Shown here in pieces: positions 23,628-35,214 of a DNA stretch of 64,000 bases; positions within the stretch are counted from its first letter, which is position 1, and every line of letters begins with the position of its first letter. Source of the DNA: Eumeta japonica (taxonomy: Eukaryota > Arthropoda > Insecta > Lepidoptera > Psychidae); the NCBI GenBank assembly GCA_005406025.1, contig BGZK01000013.1:124001-188000 (forward strand), read 5' to 3'. The position numbers were made by a program, and so were the translations under genes. Below the pieces are notes generated by a model, which worked only from the letters and a program-made list of their open reading frames with translations, did no database searches and had not been told where the DNA came from.

Positions 23628-23780
23628 GAGGCCATGAGAACGACAATGGACATCACGATCTGCAATACGGCGAACGACGACGGCATCGGTGATTGCCTTA
23701 TTGTCGACGTGTATTTTAAAAAGGCCGTAGAAATTACGAAAATATTGACCTCTTCGGATGTCCTTAAACTATTTTTTTAA
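23628..23780 (+). CDS. Weak exon candidate, 50 codons
   Basis: A pyrimidine-rich ttatcttttcctag ends at 23627. The following frame (EAMRTTMDITICNTANDD, then GIGDCLIVDVYFKKAVEI) is open to TAA at 23778-23780, with ATG at 23634. The GC content is higher than around it. No family recognised and no polyadenylation context checked. It could equally be a chance frame in a repeat. Confidence 0.2.
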   Translation, partial: EAMRTTMDITICNTANDDGIGDCLIVDVYFKKAVEITKILTSSDVLKLFF

Positions 23781-24159
23781 TTTAATTTACTTTTATTATT
23801 GAGGGACAATTAATTTAAAGTCCAATATTGACACGCATTTGGCTAATTGCTCTCATAACACTGATCATTTTTTTTTTATACTCTTAACGAACGTAATGTA
23901 CGCATATAACATAATAGTAAAATTCATGAAGCAATACATTGAAGATTTTCATAAAAATAATTGACTGAGGCACACGACGGTTAAGAAATAGAACACAAAA
24001 GTGTCCAATATTTATTTTTCTCGATTTGCCGGTTTTTGGTTTTTCAATAGCATATTACGCAAAAACCACAAAACCAATTCAATAATCTGTCCAACTAAAA
24101 TAAGGCTTAAGTCAGAGTAGCCTTTAGTCATTTTTAACAGCAATTTTCAAGGGAAGATC
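23781..24159. other. AT-rich, nothing recognised
   Basis: No ORF or repeat partner seen. Confidence 0.6.
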
Positions 24160-24420
24160 GACATTAATACTTATCCGGGACTAAAATCGCTATCAGATCT
24201 GGGACCGAAATCGAGTGAAAAATCGATCGTTTCATGATAGAATAATTTAGCGGCAATACTTGTGTTTTCGATGTTTGAGGAAATACGTTCTTGTGGAACG
24301 ATTTGGTAGGAATCGAGATCAAAGTCGAGAGACCAATATCGAATCTAGGATGGGATTGGGATCGGGGTCGAGAACGAAACCGGAATGAGGATCGTGGTCG
24401 ACGGCATGATCGATGGGTAC
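24160..24420 (+). repeat. Degenerate hexamer-type repeat, copy 2
   Basis: The core at 24340-24420 is a quasi-periodic run (gggattgggatcggggtcga, gaacgaaaccggaatgagga). It reads Asp/Arg/Asn-Arg rich on one strand and Arg-Ser/Phe-Arg on the other, which creates 94- and 99-codon ORFs. The reading frames come from the 6-bp period, not from coding constraint. Confidence 0.6.
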
Positions 24421-25829
24421 AAAATATGAAGGAATTCATTCCATCCCCGAGAGGGCGAAGCAATGAGCGAAAGCTATTTAGTAATATTTACGTCATATTC
24501 AAATTTTACGGAATACATCGCAAGACAAAGTCGATTGGATATTTACGACATGAACGTCTGTTGCCGACTTCGTAAATTGTTCATTTACATACTTTGGTAA
24601 GTCTTTTGTTTGATTTTCTTAGGGATCAATCCCAAAAGTAGCAAAGTCGTTGGAATAAATTTATTCTAAAAATTGATTTGAATTGCCAGTAATGAATAAC
24701 AACGATTTTGAATCTGCGTTAATCATTAAAGAGAATTTATTAAAAAATTTAAAAACTTAGATGGCGAAAAAGTGAAAACTCCTGCGACTTTTAGTACCTC
24801 ATATCAAAATAGTAAATAGACACTTATTTGTGTCTCTTCATTGTTTTTCTCTCCATTTGTGGCAGGGCGCTTTTTCTAAAAAATTTTAAAAAATGTTAAA
24901 ATATCAAAGAAATAATATCTGTTAAATAATTTTTGTAACGAAGTTGTGTTTTTAGAGCAAAGTCAAATGTGAAAAAAACTCTTTCGACTTCATGAAAGTG
25001 GCACGTAAATTTTTGGCATAAAATTTAAATTTACAAATATGTTATTCTAAAGATCTAAAATATTGTATTATGTTTTTGCGTTCTCTTGTTGAGCTTAAGA
25101 ATGAAAGTTTCAAAAAATCTTATGTATAGATAGATTGTTTTTTGGTTATACATTTAATGACAATCATATTTATAACTAATTTATATTCCTACAGTGATTC
25201 TAGTTCTTAACACGTTATAATTATAATCCCTTGTGAAATAAAACAAAAACCGCTTTTTGAAAGTATGACCGGCAGTGAGTATATAGGTCGTCATTTAGTA
25301 TCGTCGGTAACGTTCTAAGTGATCAATTAGATTTCACTATACACTGTGCATGATGCAAGAACTTCCAAATACTATTAGCCGCAACAGAGATCGATTGCTA
25401 ACGTCATCTTCTACATCCCACGAGAGAGATTTTGTTGCAAATATCTTCGACTGTCATTTTTAAAGTGTATCCCCAATAGTCAGCGTGTTACTGTCGATTC
25501 AAAATGGTAAGGAGTCCGATCCTGCCGGTCGTCATCAAGACCGAAAATGTCGCCGAGCCGACACTTCTTTCTTTTGACATCACTGACATCGACCCGAAAT
25601 TTCGGGTTCACTGCCAGATGATCGAGTCTGACTGACGAATAATAATAATAATATCTTCGGACAATCAGCACGTCTGGGAAATGAATAATACTATGCCCAG
25701 ACATACTACATACATACTTTTTTTTTCTAAATATATAAATCATACATGCATACCCAGACTCAAGACAAACAGTATATCATTGGCAAACAGGTATAGTAAA
25801 AAATGTATTGATAGACACATTAATGAAAA
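24421..25829. other. AT-rich DNA, one unexplained GC-richer patch
   Basis: Nothing recognised to 25480. At 25480-25700 the minus strand has an open frame with AVNPKFRVDVSDVKRKKCRL and FGLDDDRQDRTPYHF beside an (AAT)5 tract (25638-25652). It looks like a transposon-derived or host peptide fragment, but I cannot place it. Confidence 0.3.
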
Positions 25830-26050
25830 GCAAAAAAAATTATAAGGATCGGTATTTATCCAACACAATCAAAATACCAAAAGAAATATGTAGCTAACTT
25901 AACATATTATGGTACAATTTCGGAGAATGTTTTAAAATTATTAAATATATATATGTATATGGCTTTTAAAACAAACACCAACCTAAAAACTTTATGTAAC
26001 AATAAAGACAAATTATATAATCCGGATAAGTAATCCGGAATTTACGATGA

Positions 26051-26054
<4 letters not shown>

Positions 26055-26085
<31 letters not shown>
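26055..26085. repeat. (TA)n microsatellite within the Penelope-like ORF
   Basis: About 15 TA units separate SGIYDEC from IGQT and shift the frame by one. Confidence 0.9.
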
Positions 26086-26087
<2 letters not shown>

Positions 26088-26343
26088 CCAAACTTGACGT
26101 TCTTTTAAAACTAGAAGTAAGGAACATATTTCTGCTTTTAAAATAATGAATCAGACATATCTGATTTTGCTAATCCATAAACTCAATAACGATCACAAGT
26201 TCAATGTTTTGCATGTATGTGAGAAGGGGTTACGTGTAAATGTTTTAGAATCTTCCGAAATTTTAAAACATAAAGATAGTAATAATATGCTTAATGACCA
26301 AATTAATATTTATAAATCACCATTGTTGAACGCTTGTCTTTGA
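26083..26343 (+). pseudogene. GIY-YIG endonuclease C-terminal fragment
   Basis: IGQT is the second half of the YIG region (Y replaced by repeat sequence), followed by a stop at 26095-26097. Then FKTRSKEHISAFK carries the conserved Arg and the K-E-H region. HKLNNDHKFNVLHVCEKGLR and LESSEILKHKDSNNMLNDQI follow, with the Glu of ESSEI at the place where GIY-YIG nucleases have their metal-binding Glu. It ends in TGA at 26341-26343. The domain cleaves target DNA in Penelope-like elements. Confidence 0.7.
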
Positions 26344-26534
26344 CTATTTGGGTAGTGGTTGGTGGTGATTGGACTGTGACAATTGACAGGCATGTCTATT
26401 GATGATGGTCTCTAACTGCACTAGAGGTGTTTCGTCACCCTTTGACGTATTGCATGATTGCTTGTTAGAGGAGGAGGTTGGGTCGGCATTTGTTTTGTTT
26501 TAACACTCCTTACGCCCTGGTGGATATGACTGTC

Positions 26535-26585
26535 TGCCTTTTCCTGAGGATGTACCAAGTTGACATGAAACATACGTAGAACTAA
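26535..26585 (+). ncRNA. Hammerhead-ribozyme-like relic of the Penelope-like element
   Basis: CTGAGGA (26544-26550) fits the C-U-G-A-N-G-A core. GAAA (26567-26570) follows after 16 bases, and a short palindromic catacgta leads into a GTA triplet (26575-26577), matching the order CUGANGA - stem II - GAAA - very short stem III - UH. Penelope-like elements are known to carry minimal hammerheads with tiny stem III. Here stem II is reduced to about 3 pairs (tgt/aca with a bulge), so it is probably inactive. Confidence 0.45.
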
Positions 26586-26620
26586 CAATATAACGATTAA
26601 CGGACTAAGATAAATAAACA

Positions 26621-29600
26621 ATTAATACTTGCTTAGATGTTTGATATCTGTCAATCCTCTCGAATTCAATTCAATTCGTTGAATAGGGATTTGGAAGAAC
26701 AGATACGAGGGTCAGCGGTGGATTGCATGCTGCATGCACTTTCAGCTGTTGCTGTTAGCATGTTTATAAATATTTTCAATATCATATTTTTCAGAAAACA
26801 CTGACTCAATAACCATGATTTCTTTGAAACGATTGGTCTAAAAAGCAAGACATTATGCCTTTTTGGAAAAAAGATGCAGGGTTGCTTCCATACTGTATAA
26901 ACAGCCACACAAGGGCAATTAAAAATATTCTAATAGTATTTGTGTTTCAAAATAATAGTACCACATTAAGTAGTGGTTCAGTATTATCTTCTTCGCGCTT
27001 TTAAGATTCTGCGTGTCAGTAGCAGAGAAAAAAAAATGATAGATAGCCGAATAGTTATTAAAATGTAGCTATTAGCGGTTTGGCAGCCGCTCGCCGCCGA
27101 ATTGCTGCGTTAGGGTCGTGTTCTTATGATTAACATTTCTTGCAAGTATTTCCTAGCGCCTTTCACTCTTAATTTAAGAGTTGTAAAAATTAAAATATCA
27201 AAAAAGAATAGAGAGAATTATATTAGTTGTACTTTAATTTTCATTTTAGACATAATATATATGCTATTATACATGGACGTAATACAATGACTAATCACAG
27301 TATACCTACACAGGTAAATAAAACTAAACATAATAAGAGAGAATAAAAGCAAAAAGTTAATATCATCTACAAATACATTATCTCCTAGGACGAGATCTCT
27401 TATAGATTATTCGGTTAAAACCTGGATTATATAGATCAAATAAAGTCAATATGTATACACTTACTCAAATTTTGGGTCTCCTTCAAGTAAGAAATTATTT
27501 TTTAACGCTATAAAGTACCTCGTGTCAAAATACAAATGGGTTATAAATAAATAAATTTGAACCAAATAGTTTGAGATTTTTTACGAAACTATCTCTAACT
27601 GCATTAAAAAAAATTCTTACTTCAGTCAACGAAAAATTTCTATAGATGTATTGTTTATAATAGGGACGTTTAATTTTCTTACCAAATATATTATAAAAAT
27701 ATTATACATTAACTTGAAGCAACATGTTGACCACTCCCCTGCTCTTTCGGTTGTACATGGATAACTTACTTATTATAAGGAGTATCTAAAAAAGTAGCTG
27801 TATTTTATTAACTTTTCATTGAGCGTTTTATGGATATTTTTAAATTTAATTTTCTTTAATTTAGGTCAACTTATGAACAAATTAATAAATATAGAATTAA
27901 TAAATTGACCTGGACAACCCAGCTTTGATCGACATATTTCGTGTTTGCTATGAAAGTATAACAATTTTCTGCGAGAAAAATAGCTTATGTTCATTTCCAA
28001 CAATAAACATTAAGATTGAAAAATTTATCAATAAGTACTTTATTCAAATAGTACCATCTATAATTTAGGTCATGTAGTGTCATTTGTTGTTAAATATTAA
28101 TAACATAGCAACAATACAATTATCTCAAAACGATACAAAATGTGGTAAAATAAAGGGATTTGATAAAAAATTATCTCGTTCTTTCAGGTAAGTAACCTGT
28201 ATAGATAAACTCCGAAAGCAATACTGTATCAAAATATAAATTGCCATCAAAAGCTGTTACGGCGATTTCTCTACCACTACTCAAGTCCGTACTTCGGATT
28301 TATCCTTTAGTCGCCTCTGAGAACGATTTTCTTGCGATGTGGGGAGAAATTATGGACAGCGCGGATTTTTAACTAGCATATTCAGCACAAGCTTCACCTA
28401 TGGCTGTTATAGTACAACTGCGACGGATGCACCAAAATGGCTGAAATTTAAAAGCGGCGCATCCGTCTGCATATATGAACTGCATATATTACACACGAGG
28501 GCGCGTGGCCATGAACTTTATATTTTTTTCACATGGACGCCACATGCGCTTGGTAAACCAATTCGCGGTCGTACCATATAGACCACCCCGCCTTTTGGTC
28601 TCCTATTAGTCCCCTCGTAAATTCATATGTGCATCACAATACATTCGTATACAAATCATCATTTAAATAAAACATAATATAATATACAAGTACACACAAA
28701 AACATTTCACTAAATAATCCCTACCAACTAATGCCTACCCGGGTAATGAAACACAATATACACAAATTATTTAATATACACAAAACACAAAAAAACAAAA
28801 AGGAATTCTTAACTAAATTCGTATACATAACATTATTTCATACACATTATTTTCTAATTTAAAGGCTAAGAGCGCAGCTGTCCGTAACAAAAGCGTTAAA
28901 GACCTTTCCTAAGTAACCCATGCATAATTACGAGAATTGTTCAGTTAAAATAATAGTAATTCTAGAGTAATAATTTTATTTATCGTTCATTTTTTGAATT
29001 CCTATAAAAAAAATGGATTTCATATTAATATGGTAGAAATTAATTGGTATTGGTACTTTAAAATAAAACCATACAGTGTTCTACATTCTTTCTAAGCTAT
29101 GCAACACATAAAAAGCTTGATTGTAAATATTCATTCAGGCATTGAGGCGAGTCAGAAAAATGACATTTCGAAGTCACAACTAACTTTCACATATATGTCA
29201 AGAACAAAAAGGTGATTATGTTACTGGCATTCATGTTACACAATTTTAAAGCATAATAATTACGAAGATCTATAGGATACTGCTTAGACTATTATATGCA
29301 ATACAGTATCAAAAACTTGCTTTGAAAATGACAGAGATTACGACTTCTGACATTTGACTTATTATAAAATGCATCATTGTGACAGCGTCAAACTGAACTA
29401 TTGTAAATGAAATACAAGTGAAATACTCACAAGTGCTTATTTTTTTTTTCTTCGTAATTCATTATACGATTTTTAGTGTTCATAATGTAATATACACCTA
29501 AGATCGGTACTTCTACGATGTTAAAATCAAAATTTAATTTTACTTTAAAAATCAGAAAATAAAAACCGACAAAATCTGAATAGAGCTTTCCGAAAACGCG

Positions 29601-29821
29601 TTATCTCGCATTTTCTTTCGTTCGTGCGTTCTAATTTATACGATAAACTAAATAGAAATATATTTTATTACTAATTAGACGCATATAGGCGTATAAAAAG
29701 AAAAAAAAAAGCGGAGGCCGGTAAGTGGGAACGCGGCGTCAATTTTATTTTCCTCCATGCTTTGAGGTTAGTGTAATAACCAAAAACATATTTTATAATC
29801 CCTTTCTAATGCTGTTTATCG
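26621..29821. other. AT-rich DNA, no supported gene
   Basis: No gene. 28330-28620 is less AT-rich and carries an inverted 9-mer, gacggatgc/gcatccgtc, about 30 bp apart near 28418-28470. I take it as part of a repeat, but it has no partner here. 29440-29760 includes A-runs and a GC patch (gcggaggccggtaagtggg). Confidence 0.45.
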
Positions 29822-30866
29822 AAGTTTAACTACTGTAGAAATATTCCTATTGAATATATAAACAACTATTAAGAGAGTAGAGTAGAGGGCGCATCAAATC
29901 ATTGTCGACATATCTTTACCTAAAGTCCAATCAAATGTTAAATTTATTTTTAATGCAACGAGCGATACGCGAGCGCGCGCCGCGGCGGCGCATTTCCGAT
30001 GGATTTACCGCCATTTTGAATCTACTTAAAATGTCTTGGAGTCCATATTAGAATTTAGTTGAGAGCTAAAATATTTTTGGAGAGAGTTTAGCTGCAAATT
30101 TAACGAGCAGTTTATACAGATGATATAATTATGTGCTTTATATATATTGTAATATTAAATCTATAAGGCCGTATCGACTTTTAATAGTTTCTTAATATTT
30201 TACTAATTTCGAAATTAATTAATTTCAAATTCACCATAAGTTTTTTTCCATAATTAATATAAATAAACTAGATAATTAATTTTCACATAACAAAATTGAA
30301 AAAGTTGGGTAATCGGGAACGGTTTTATTCACTTCGTGATTGCAAATTTCTGGTAATCGCAATGACTAAGACGTAAAGATGACGAACTTTTACATTTTGT
30401 AATATTAACAAGGACTCGAATGAATCAGTACCATTACATTACCTATTTGCTATGACATAACCGAACAAACGACGTAGAAGTTTGAATGTCAAAAGATTCG
30501 TGTGGCTGTGACCGAATAGGTAATAGCGAGACATATCATGAGTGAATAAAAAGGAAAAAGAAAGAATGTACATAATGACTGGACGAAAAGATTGGCGAGT
30601 ATTATGAGTGTTTGGAGCAATTTCTTAATCCGAGTTACATCGATGGAATCGGATCGAAGGAGCGCGAGGTCGTCGCGCGCACGACCGGCCGCGCGCCGGC
30701 GCGCCGCCGCCCCGCGCGCTCGCTTATCGGCCGTTGTAATAAAAAATAAATTTAACGTTTGGTTGCATTTTAGGTAAAGATATGTTGACAATGATTTGAT
30801 GCCCCTACTACTCTCTTAATAGTACTTTCCATACACAATAGGAATGTTTCTAAAGTAGTTGAACTC
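29822..30866. repeat. Large imperfect inverted repeat (foldback-like) with CpG-rich inner arm ends
   Basis: The left arm (about 29822-29995) and the reverse complement of the right arm (about 30697-30866) align along roughly 170 bp. Shared blocks include ggtaaagatatgtNgacaa, tgatttgatgc, actctcttaatag, caataggaat and gttaaatttatttttNat. Both arms end inward in CpG-rich DNA (gcgagcgcgcgccgcggcgg on the left). The ~700-bp spacer is AT-rich, with no ORF except a 61-codon Arg/Ala-rich frame caused by the GC core. This may be a foldback element or two opposed copies of one repeat. Confidence 0.75.
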
Positions 30867-31139
30867 CTGAAGTGCTAATCACTTCAATGATCGAACTAAG
30901 TGCATGCAATAAAATGATGTAGTAGTTCTTATATAACAAATTAAAGTACATTTCGCATTATGACCGATAGGTTATGATTTATGTGTAATATGTACCTATA
31001 TCATAAAAAAAAGGGAGGCTTCGTGGCTTAAACCTGCTAACATAATATAAAAGATCTGATCGTGGCTCAACTCTTTATTCCAATCTTTATCTCGATTCAA
31101 ATGAAGTACACAATTTTAGCGATATGGTCCTGGGTTATC
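30867..31139. other. No recognised feature
   Basis: AT-rich, no gene. Confidence 0.6.
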
Positions 31140-31300
31140 TAAGCAACGGTAACCAACCTTGACCAAGTTGTCAGTCCACCTAGTGGGAGGCCGTCCGACT
31201 CCGCGACGTGCAGTTCGTGATCGCCAATAAATAACTTTCTTCCTCAGCTGTCATCGGTTCTATGTGCAATATGGCCTGCCTATTGCTACTTCAACTTACA
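31140..31300 (+). repeat. Dispersed repeat, copy B2
   Basis: Shares ccttgaccaagttNtcagt and ggaggccgtcc...gatcgcca with 13318-13420, and extends further 3' (tgtgcaatatggcctgcc), so it keeps a different end of the family. The 63-codon ORF starting at 31262 is inside it. Confidence 0.6.
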
Positions 31301-31504
31301 ATACAATACCGATGCTGGAGCTTTTGTAGATTTTTTCATTTCAAATGTTATTTTGCAAAAAAAGGTTTGAGATTACATCGCATATTGAGAGACTCTAAGC
31401 TGGTTTATGAGATTATTAAAGTATCACTTCTAGCATCTAAATACCATCATTAGAAACATGCATTTTTTTAACTAACACTTTGTAAATCGAAAAAAATCAT
31501 AAAT

Positions 31505-31925
31505 TGGGAAAATACCGTTTGCGTGCGTGCGTAAGTGCGTGCGTGCATGCGTACGTATCTGTGTGCGTGCGTACGTGCGTGCGTGGTTGTGTATGTAAAC
31601 CTCATAACTTTTGAACGTTATAACAGAAACGTAGTTCCCGTCAGTTCATTCGAAACTTCACAGATCGAAAGCGATTTAGTCAAATTACACTTTCAAAATG
31701 GTTTAACTAATTCCGCCTAGTAGTTTAGACAAATCTCAAAAATAAGGTTTTGATGAAATGTTATTTTTTGAAATAGCTTTTAGACCACTCGACCAATTGA
31801 TACCAAAATAGATCAGCTGTTTCCCCAAACAGTTGCATCCATTGTCGTAAATTGCATAAAATCAATTGATTTGTTTTGGAGATATTGTTGGAGATTTTTT
31901 TTCAGTGTGTGTTTTTTTTAACATT
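31505..31925 (+). repeat. Dispersed repeat, copy C1, with GTGC microsatellite head
   Basis: 31513-31590 is an imperfect (GTGC/GTAC)n tract. After it, taacttttgaacg..., then ttttttgaaatagcttttaga, cccaaacagttgcat and tgatttgttttggagat match 34735-35040. Both copies are preceded by GT-rich DNA, so the simple repeat belongs to the family or seeded it. Confidence 0.65.
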
Positions 31926-33194
31926 TTTTAAATTATCCTTCCGATAAATTCCAAAATCTAACCAACTCTGTTCCTCAAAGAATAACGTCGAGCTATGTTA
32001 ACCGCATCAAAGTCAGTTAGTTGGTTCGAAAGATATCGGTAACGAAAATTCACAAGAAATATTTTTTCGAAAAAACATATTAATACTCAGTCACCATTTT
32101 TTGCTTACAAAACTGCATTGAATACCTTAAAGTAGATCAAAAGAATTCAAAAGAATTCAAAAGATATCTTAGTTTCGTAGTTGGAAAATTAAAAAATTAA
32201 CGTTTCTTTTAAATAATTTGGTTTTTCAAATTCTATGAACTCAAAACGTATTGTGACTACATCTTAGAGCTCGGAGGGCTTGAAAAAAACCTTCAAATTT
32301 CCCACTTCTATTTTTTTGAACGTATTGAGCTTTCGGAGTTGTATCATTTGGGTAGCCGTGTTCTCAGGACCGGCCGTCTCTGTGATCACTAACGGTAGTG
32401 ATCAATATCAGCCAGCGATACAGGTTTCATAGAGATTTATTAGCATGCCATACCCATTTCAATTACCATAATAATTTATGACATATGTTACGATCAGACA
32501 ATTAGTATTTGAATTATATATATATATATATATTATTTAACCACAATCTATTAACCAAATGGACGAAGCATTACATCATGCTATGCAAAAATTTAAACCC
32601 TCCACCCTACAAATCTCACATACCTTGAATAATCGATGTCGCCTATCTCTAGTCGTCTATAGTAGTATCACTGGTACCACATAAAGTGCGATGTACAACG
32701 TTAACGCTAATGCTACGACATTGGTAGCTCCGGTTATACCACTTCATTGGACACTTGAAACGGCCACACTATCGCGCACGGTACACTATTAATGATTTCT
32801 AAGTTTCAGTTTATTTATTACTATTATATAAGTGATATTGCGACAAATTATATAATGTGTAAAGTATGATGCCAATATTTTAACGCGGCAAAAAAATCGA
32901 CATTGATCGCGAACGACGTGGGGATGTCTGCTTAGGGTCATTATGATATTGTAGTACAATTAATATCGAAATGAAATTACAAAATAATTCAAAGGAAAAG
33001 CTACATTTCATATCGACAAGAACAATTAAAACCGAAGTGCGGCCAGTACTTACTTTTTACTTCTTCAAGTATACTTTATAAGTTGGTCAACTATTACTTG
33101 TAAACTTATAAAGCCTACTTAGCTATGATAGTTTTTCTTTTAACTTCGTTATGTATGTATGCAACTATCGTGATTTTTCTCAAATATCCAAAAA
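31926..33194. other. AT-rich DNA, nothing recognised
   Basis: Small (TA)n at 32516-32532 and a short hairpin tgatcact/agtgatca at about 32378-32403. 32300-32440 is slightly GC-richer. No ORF. Confidence 0.5.
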
Positions 33195-33540
33195 TAACCG
33201 TTTACCCTTTTGGGGGGGGGGGACACATGACTAACAAAAGTTAGCTCTTTAAAGCTTAATATTTCGCAAACAGATGTCTAAGTCGAAAAATGGTTTTCAC
33301 TGACCCGCAATGTCTTTGAATGAGTTGTACGGTATTCCACACCATGGCAAAGACGAGAGAATTTTTTTTTTTAATTTTGTTCTAGCACTTTTTCGGCGTG
33401 ATTAATATGTGTACCCATACAAAATTACAGTTTTATAGTTATAACGGTCTTGGAGCTAAGCTGCGGACATACGAACAGAGAAACATACAGACAGGCGGAC
33501 GGACATGGCGAAACTATAAGGGTTTCTTGTTGGCTGTACA
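33195..33540 (+). repeat. Decayed transposon tail with G11 run
   Basis: An 11-G run (33212-33222) precedes text ending in agctgcggacatacgaacag...cggacggacatggcgaaac. I associate this ending with abundant lepidopteran elements, and the cggacggac motif recurs at 49849-49863. Confidence 0.45.
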
Positions 33541-34699
33541 TTACTCTAAAAAAGAGACTGCATATAAAATTAATTAAAACTACAAGGAGGTGGTTGAGTA
33601 ATTATTAGCTTTTATATCAGTAACCCGCAATTAGAATGGCATATACACACACATATATAATTATATTTAAGAAAAAGTTTTTTTAAAAGTTCAACATGAC
33701 GCAAATCGATAAGATCTTACCCATCCGAAATTTATCTAATGTGCCTATAGAAGCTTTCGCTTCCAGTATATAAAATCGCTTGAAATAATTGACCGTGGTA
33801 AAAATAAAAAAAAAACGTGTTTTCAATTCAATTTTCATGAATAAATAAGCAAACAAATTAGAACCTTTCTCCAGTTATTCTAACTCAACCTAAAATTCAT
33901 CTAAAACTAAATATGTAATTACAACAAAATTAATGTGTGGACACATTGTTTCAAGGAACATAAAATTAAAAAAATTTTAACCGAGCCTTGTCAATAAATT
34001 TCAAAGAAAATCTAAAACATTAAGATTATATCTTCTAATTTTCAGACAGTTTCTAGTATCGTGGCATGTTCAAACACATCGATTTATTAAATCGGTAAAC
34101 ATGCAACGATAGTAAGACAAGTTCAGAGAATCAACATTAAATTTAGTATAATATTCTTCATAAATAAAAACACGTACTATCTTCGTATTAATGTGGGTTC
34201 CGGCTCATCAACCATGAAGTTTTTGTTTAGAGAGTTATTGTCATTTCCGTCAATTGTCCTAATAACCTTTGCCGGCTGTCGCGGTCGTCACACTTCCGGG
34301 AATAAATAATATTTATTAGACACCCAAACCTAGGCTGGATGCAAGAATTAATGATGATGAAAACCTCCATTTATAAAAAATTTTTGGTCGTTTATTTATG
34401 GTATGCGAAATAACTACGTTGCATTAGTTAAGCTGTTGAATTGAAAATAACACAGATTGTAATTAATAGTTTTAACTAGACACTGGTATATACATAACTA
34501 GAAAAAAATATCCCTACATTGCAGAAAGAGACTTCATTTTCTGTCTCTTAGATACCAGCTGTGAAAAATGAAAATCTTTCATAAATTATTGGAAAGATAC
34601 CGCTTCAAATCCAATTTACGAAAATTTTAAATTTTGTCATATCTCCACGTTTTAAAGTCCTACGAATTATTTTAGACTATTTTCGGAGTGATGACTGAT
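33541..34699. other. AT-rich DNA, nothing recognised
   Basis: No ORF or repeat partner. Confidence 0.6.
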
Positions 34700-35045
34700 T
34701 CTGATTTCGCTTTTGAGTGAGTGCATGTGTGTATATATAAATCTTCCATAACTTTTAAATGGATTAATCGATCGAAATGCAGTTCGAACAATTTGAATGA
34801 TTCTATTCAATTTGGATTTTCCAAAAATTTAGACTAACTCAGATGGATTGATTTTGAAAAAACCCTTAAAATAAAATTTTCGGAAAAAAGGTTTTTTGAA
34901 ATAATTTTAGATTACTCTACTTGATGATATTAAAATTTAATCAGATCTTTTCCCTAAACAGTTGCATAGATTGCCATAATGCATAAAAGCGGTTGATTTG
35001 TTCAAGAAATATCTTTGGAGAAAGATTTTTCAAAAAGGTATTTCT
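34700..35045 (+). repeat. Dispersed repeat, copy C2
   Basis: Same order as 31505-31925: GT/TA-rich head, taacttttaaa, ttttttgaaataattttaga, cctaaacagttgcat, tgatttgttcaagaaat. Direct orientation, about 3.1 kb away. Confidence 0.65.
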
Positions 35046-35214
35046 TACGATATTTTTTTCTTGCAACATGTTGATGATACCCCCTGTGAGGAGTGTTATC
35101 AACGTGCTGGGCGACGATGATCACTTATTTTAGGATCACCCACATGTTTTCTGGTTGTATTAGATTTTTAACAACTTCATGCTGTGATATACTTTCTCAC
35201 ATTTTTTTTATTTC

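Larger units (their letters stand above)
25830..26620 (+). mobile_element. Penelope-like element, 3' part (linker, GIY-YIG endonuclease, 3' region)
   Basis: Translation gives YVANLTYYGTISENVLKLL, then AFKTNTNLKTLCNNKDKLYN, a stop at 26031, SGIYDEC, a TA microsatellite, then IGQT-stop-RSFKTRSKEHISAFK and a 66-codon open stretch. This order (RT C-terminal linker, Cys-containing segment, GIY-YIG endonuclease) is that of Penelope-like retroelements. The 5' RT is absent, or not recognisable, upstream of 25830. The 3' region (26344-26620) contains a hammerhead-like core. The element is dead: two stops, a frameshift near 25885 and a microsatellite expansion. Confidence 0.75.

Noticed and set aside
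24164..24575. Opposed 94- and 99-codon ORFs rich in Arg with Asp or Ser
   Set aside because: Produced by the 6-bp periodic repeat, which leaves frames open on both strands.
30592..30777. Arg/Ala-rich ORF as a host exon
   Set aside because: It coincides with the CpG-rich inner end of the inverted repeat, so composition explains it.
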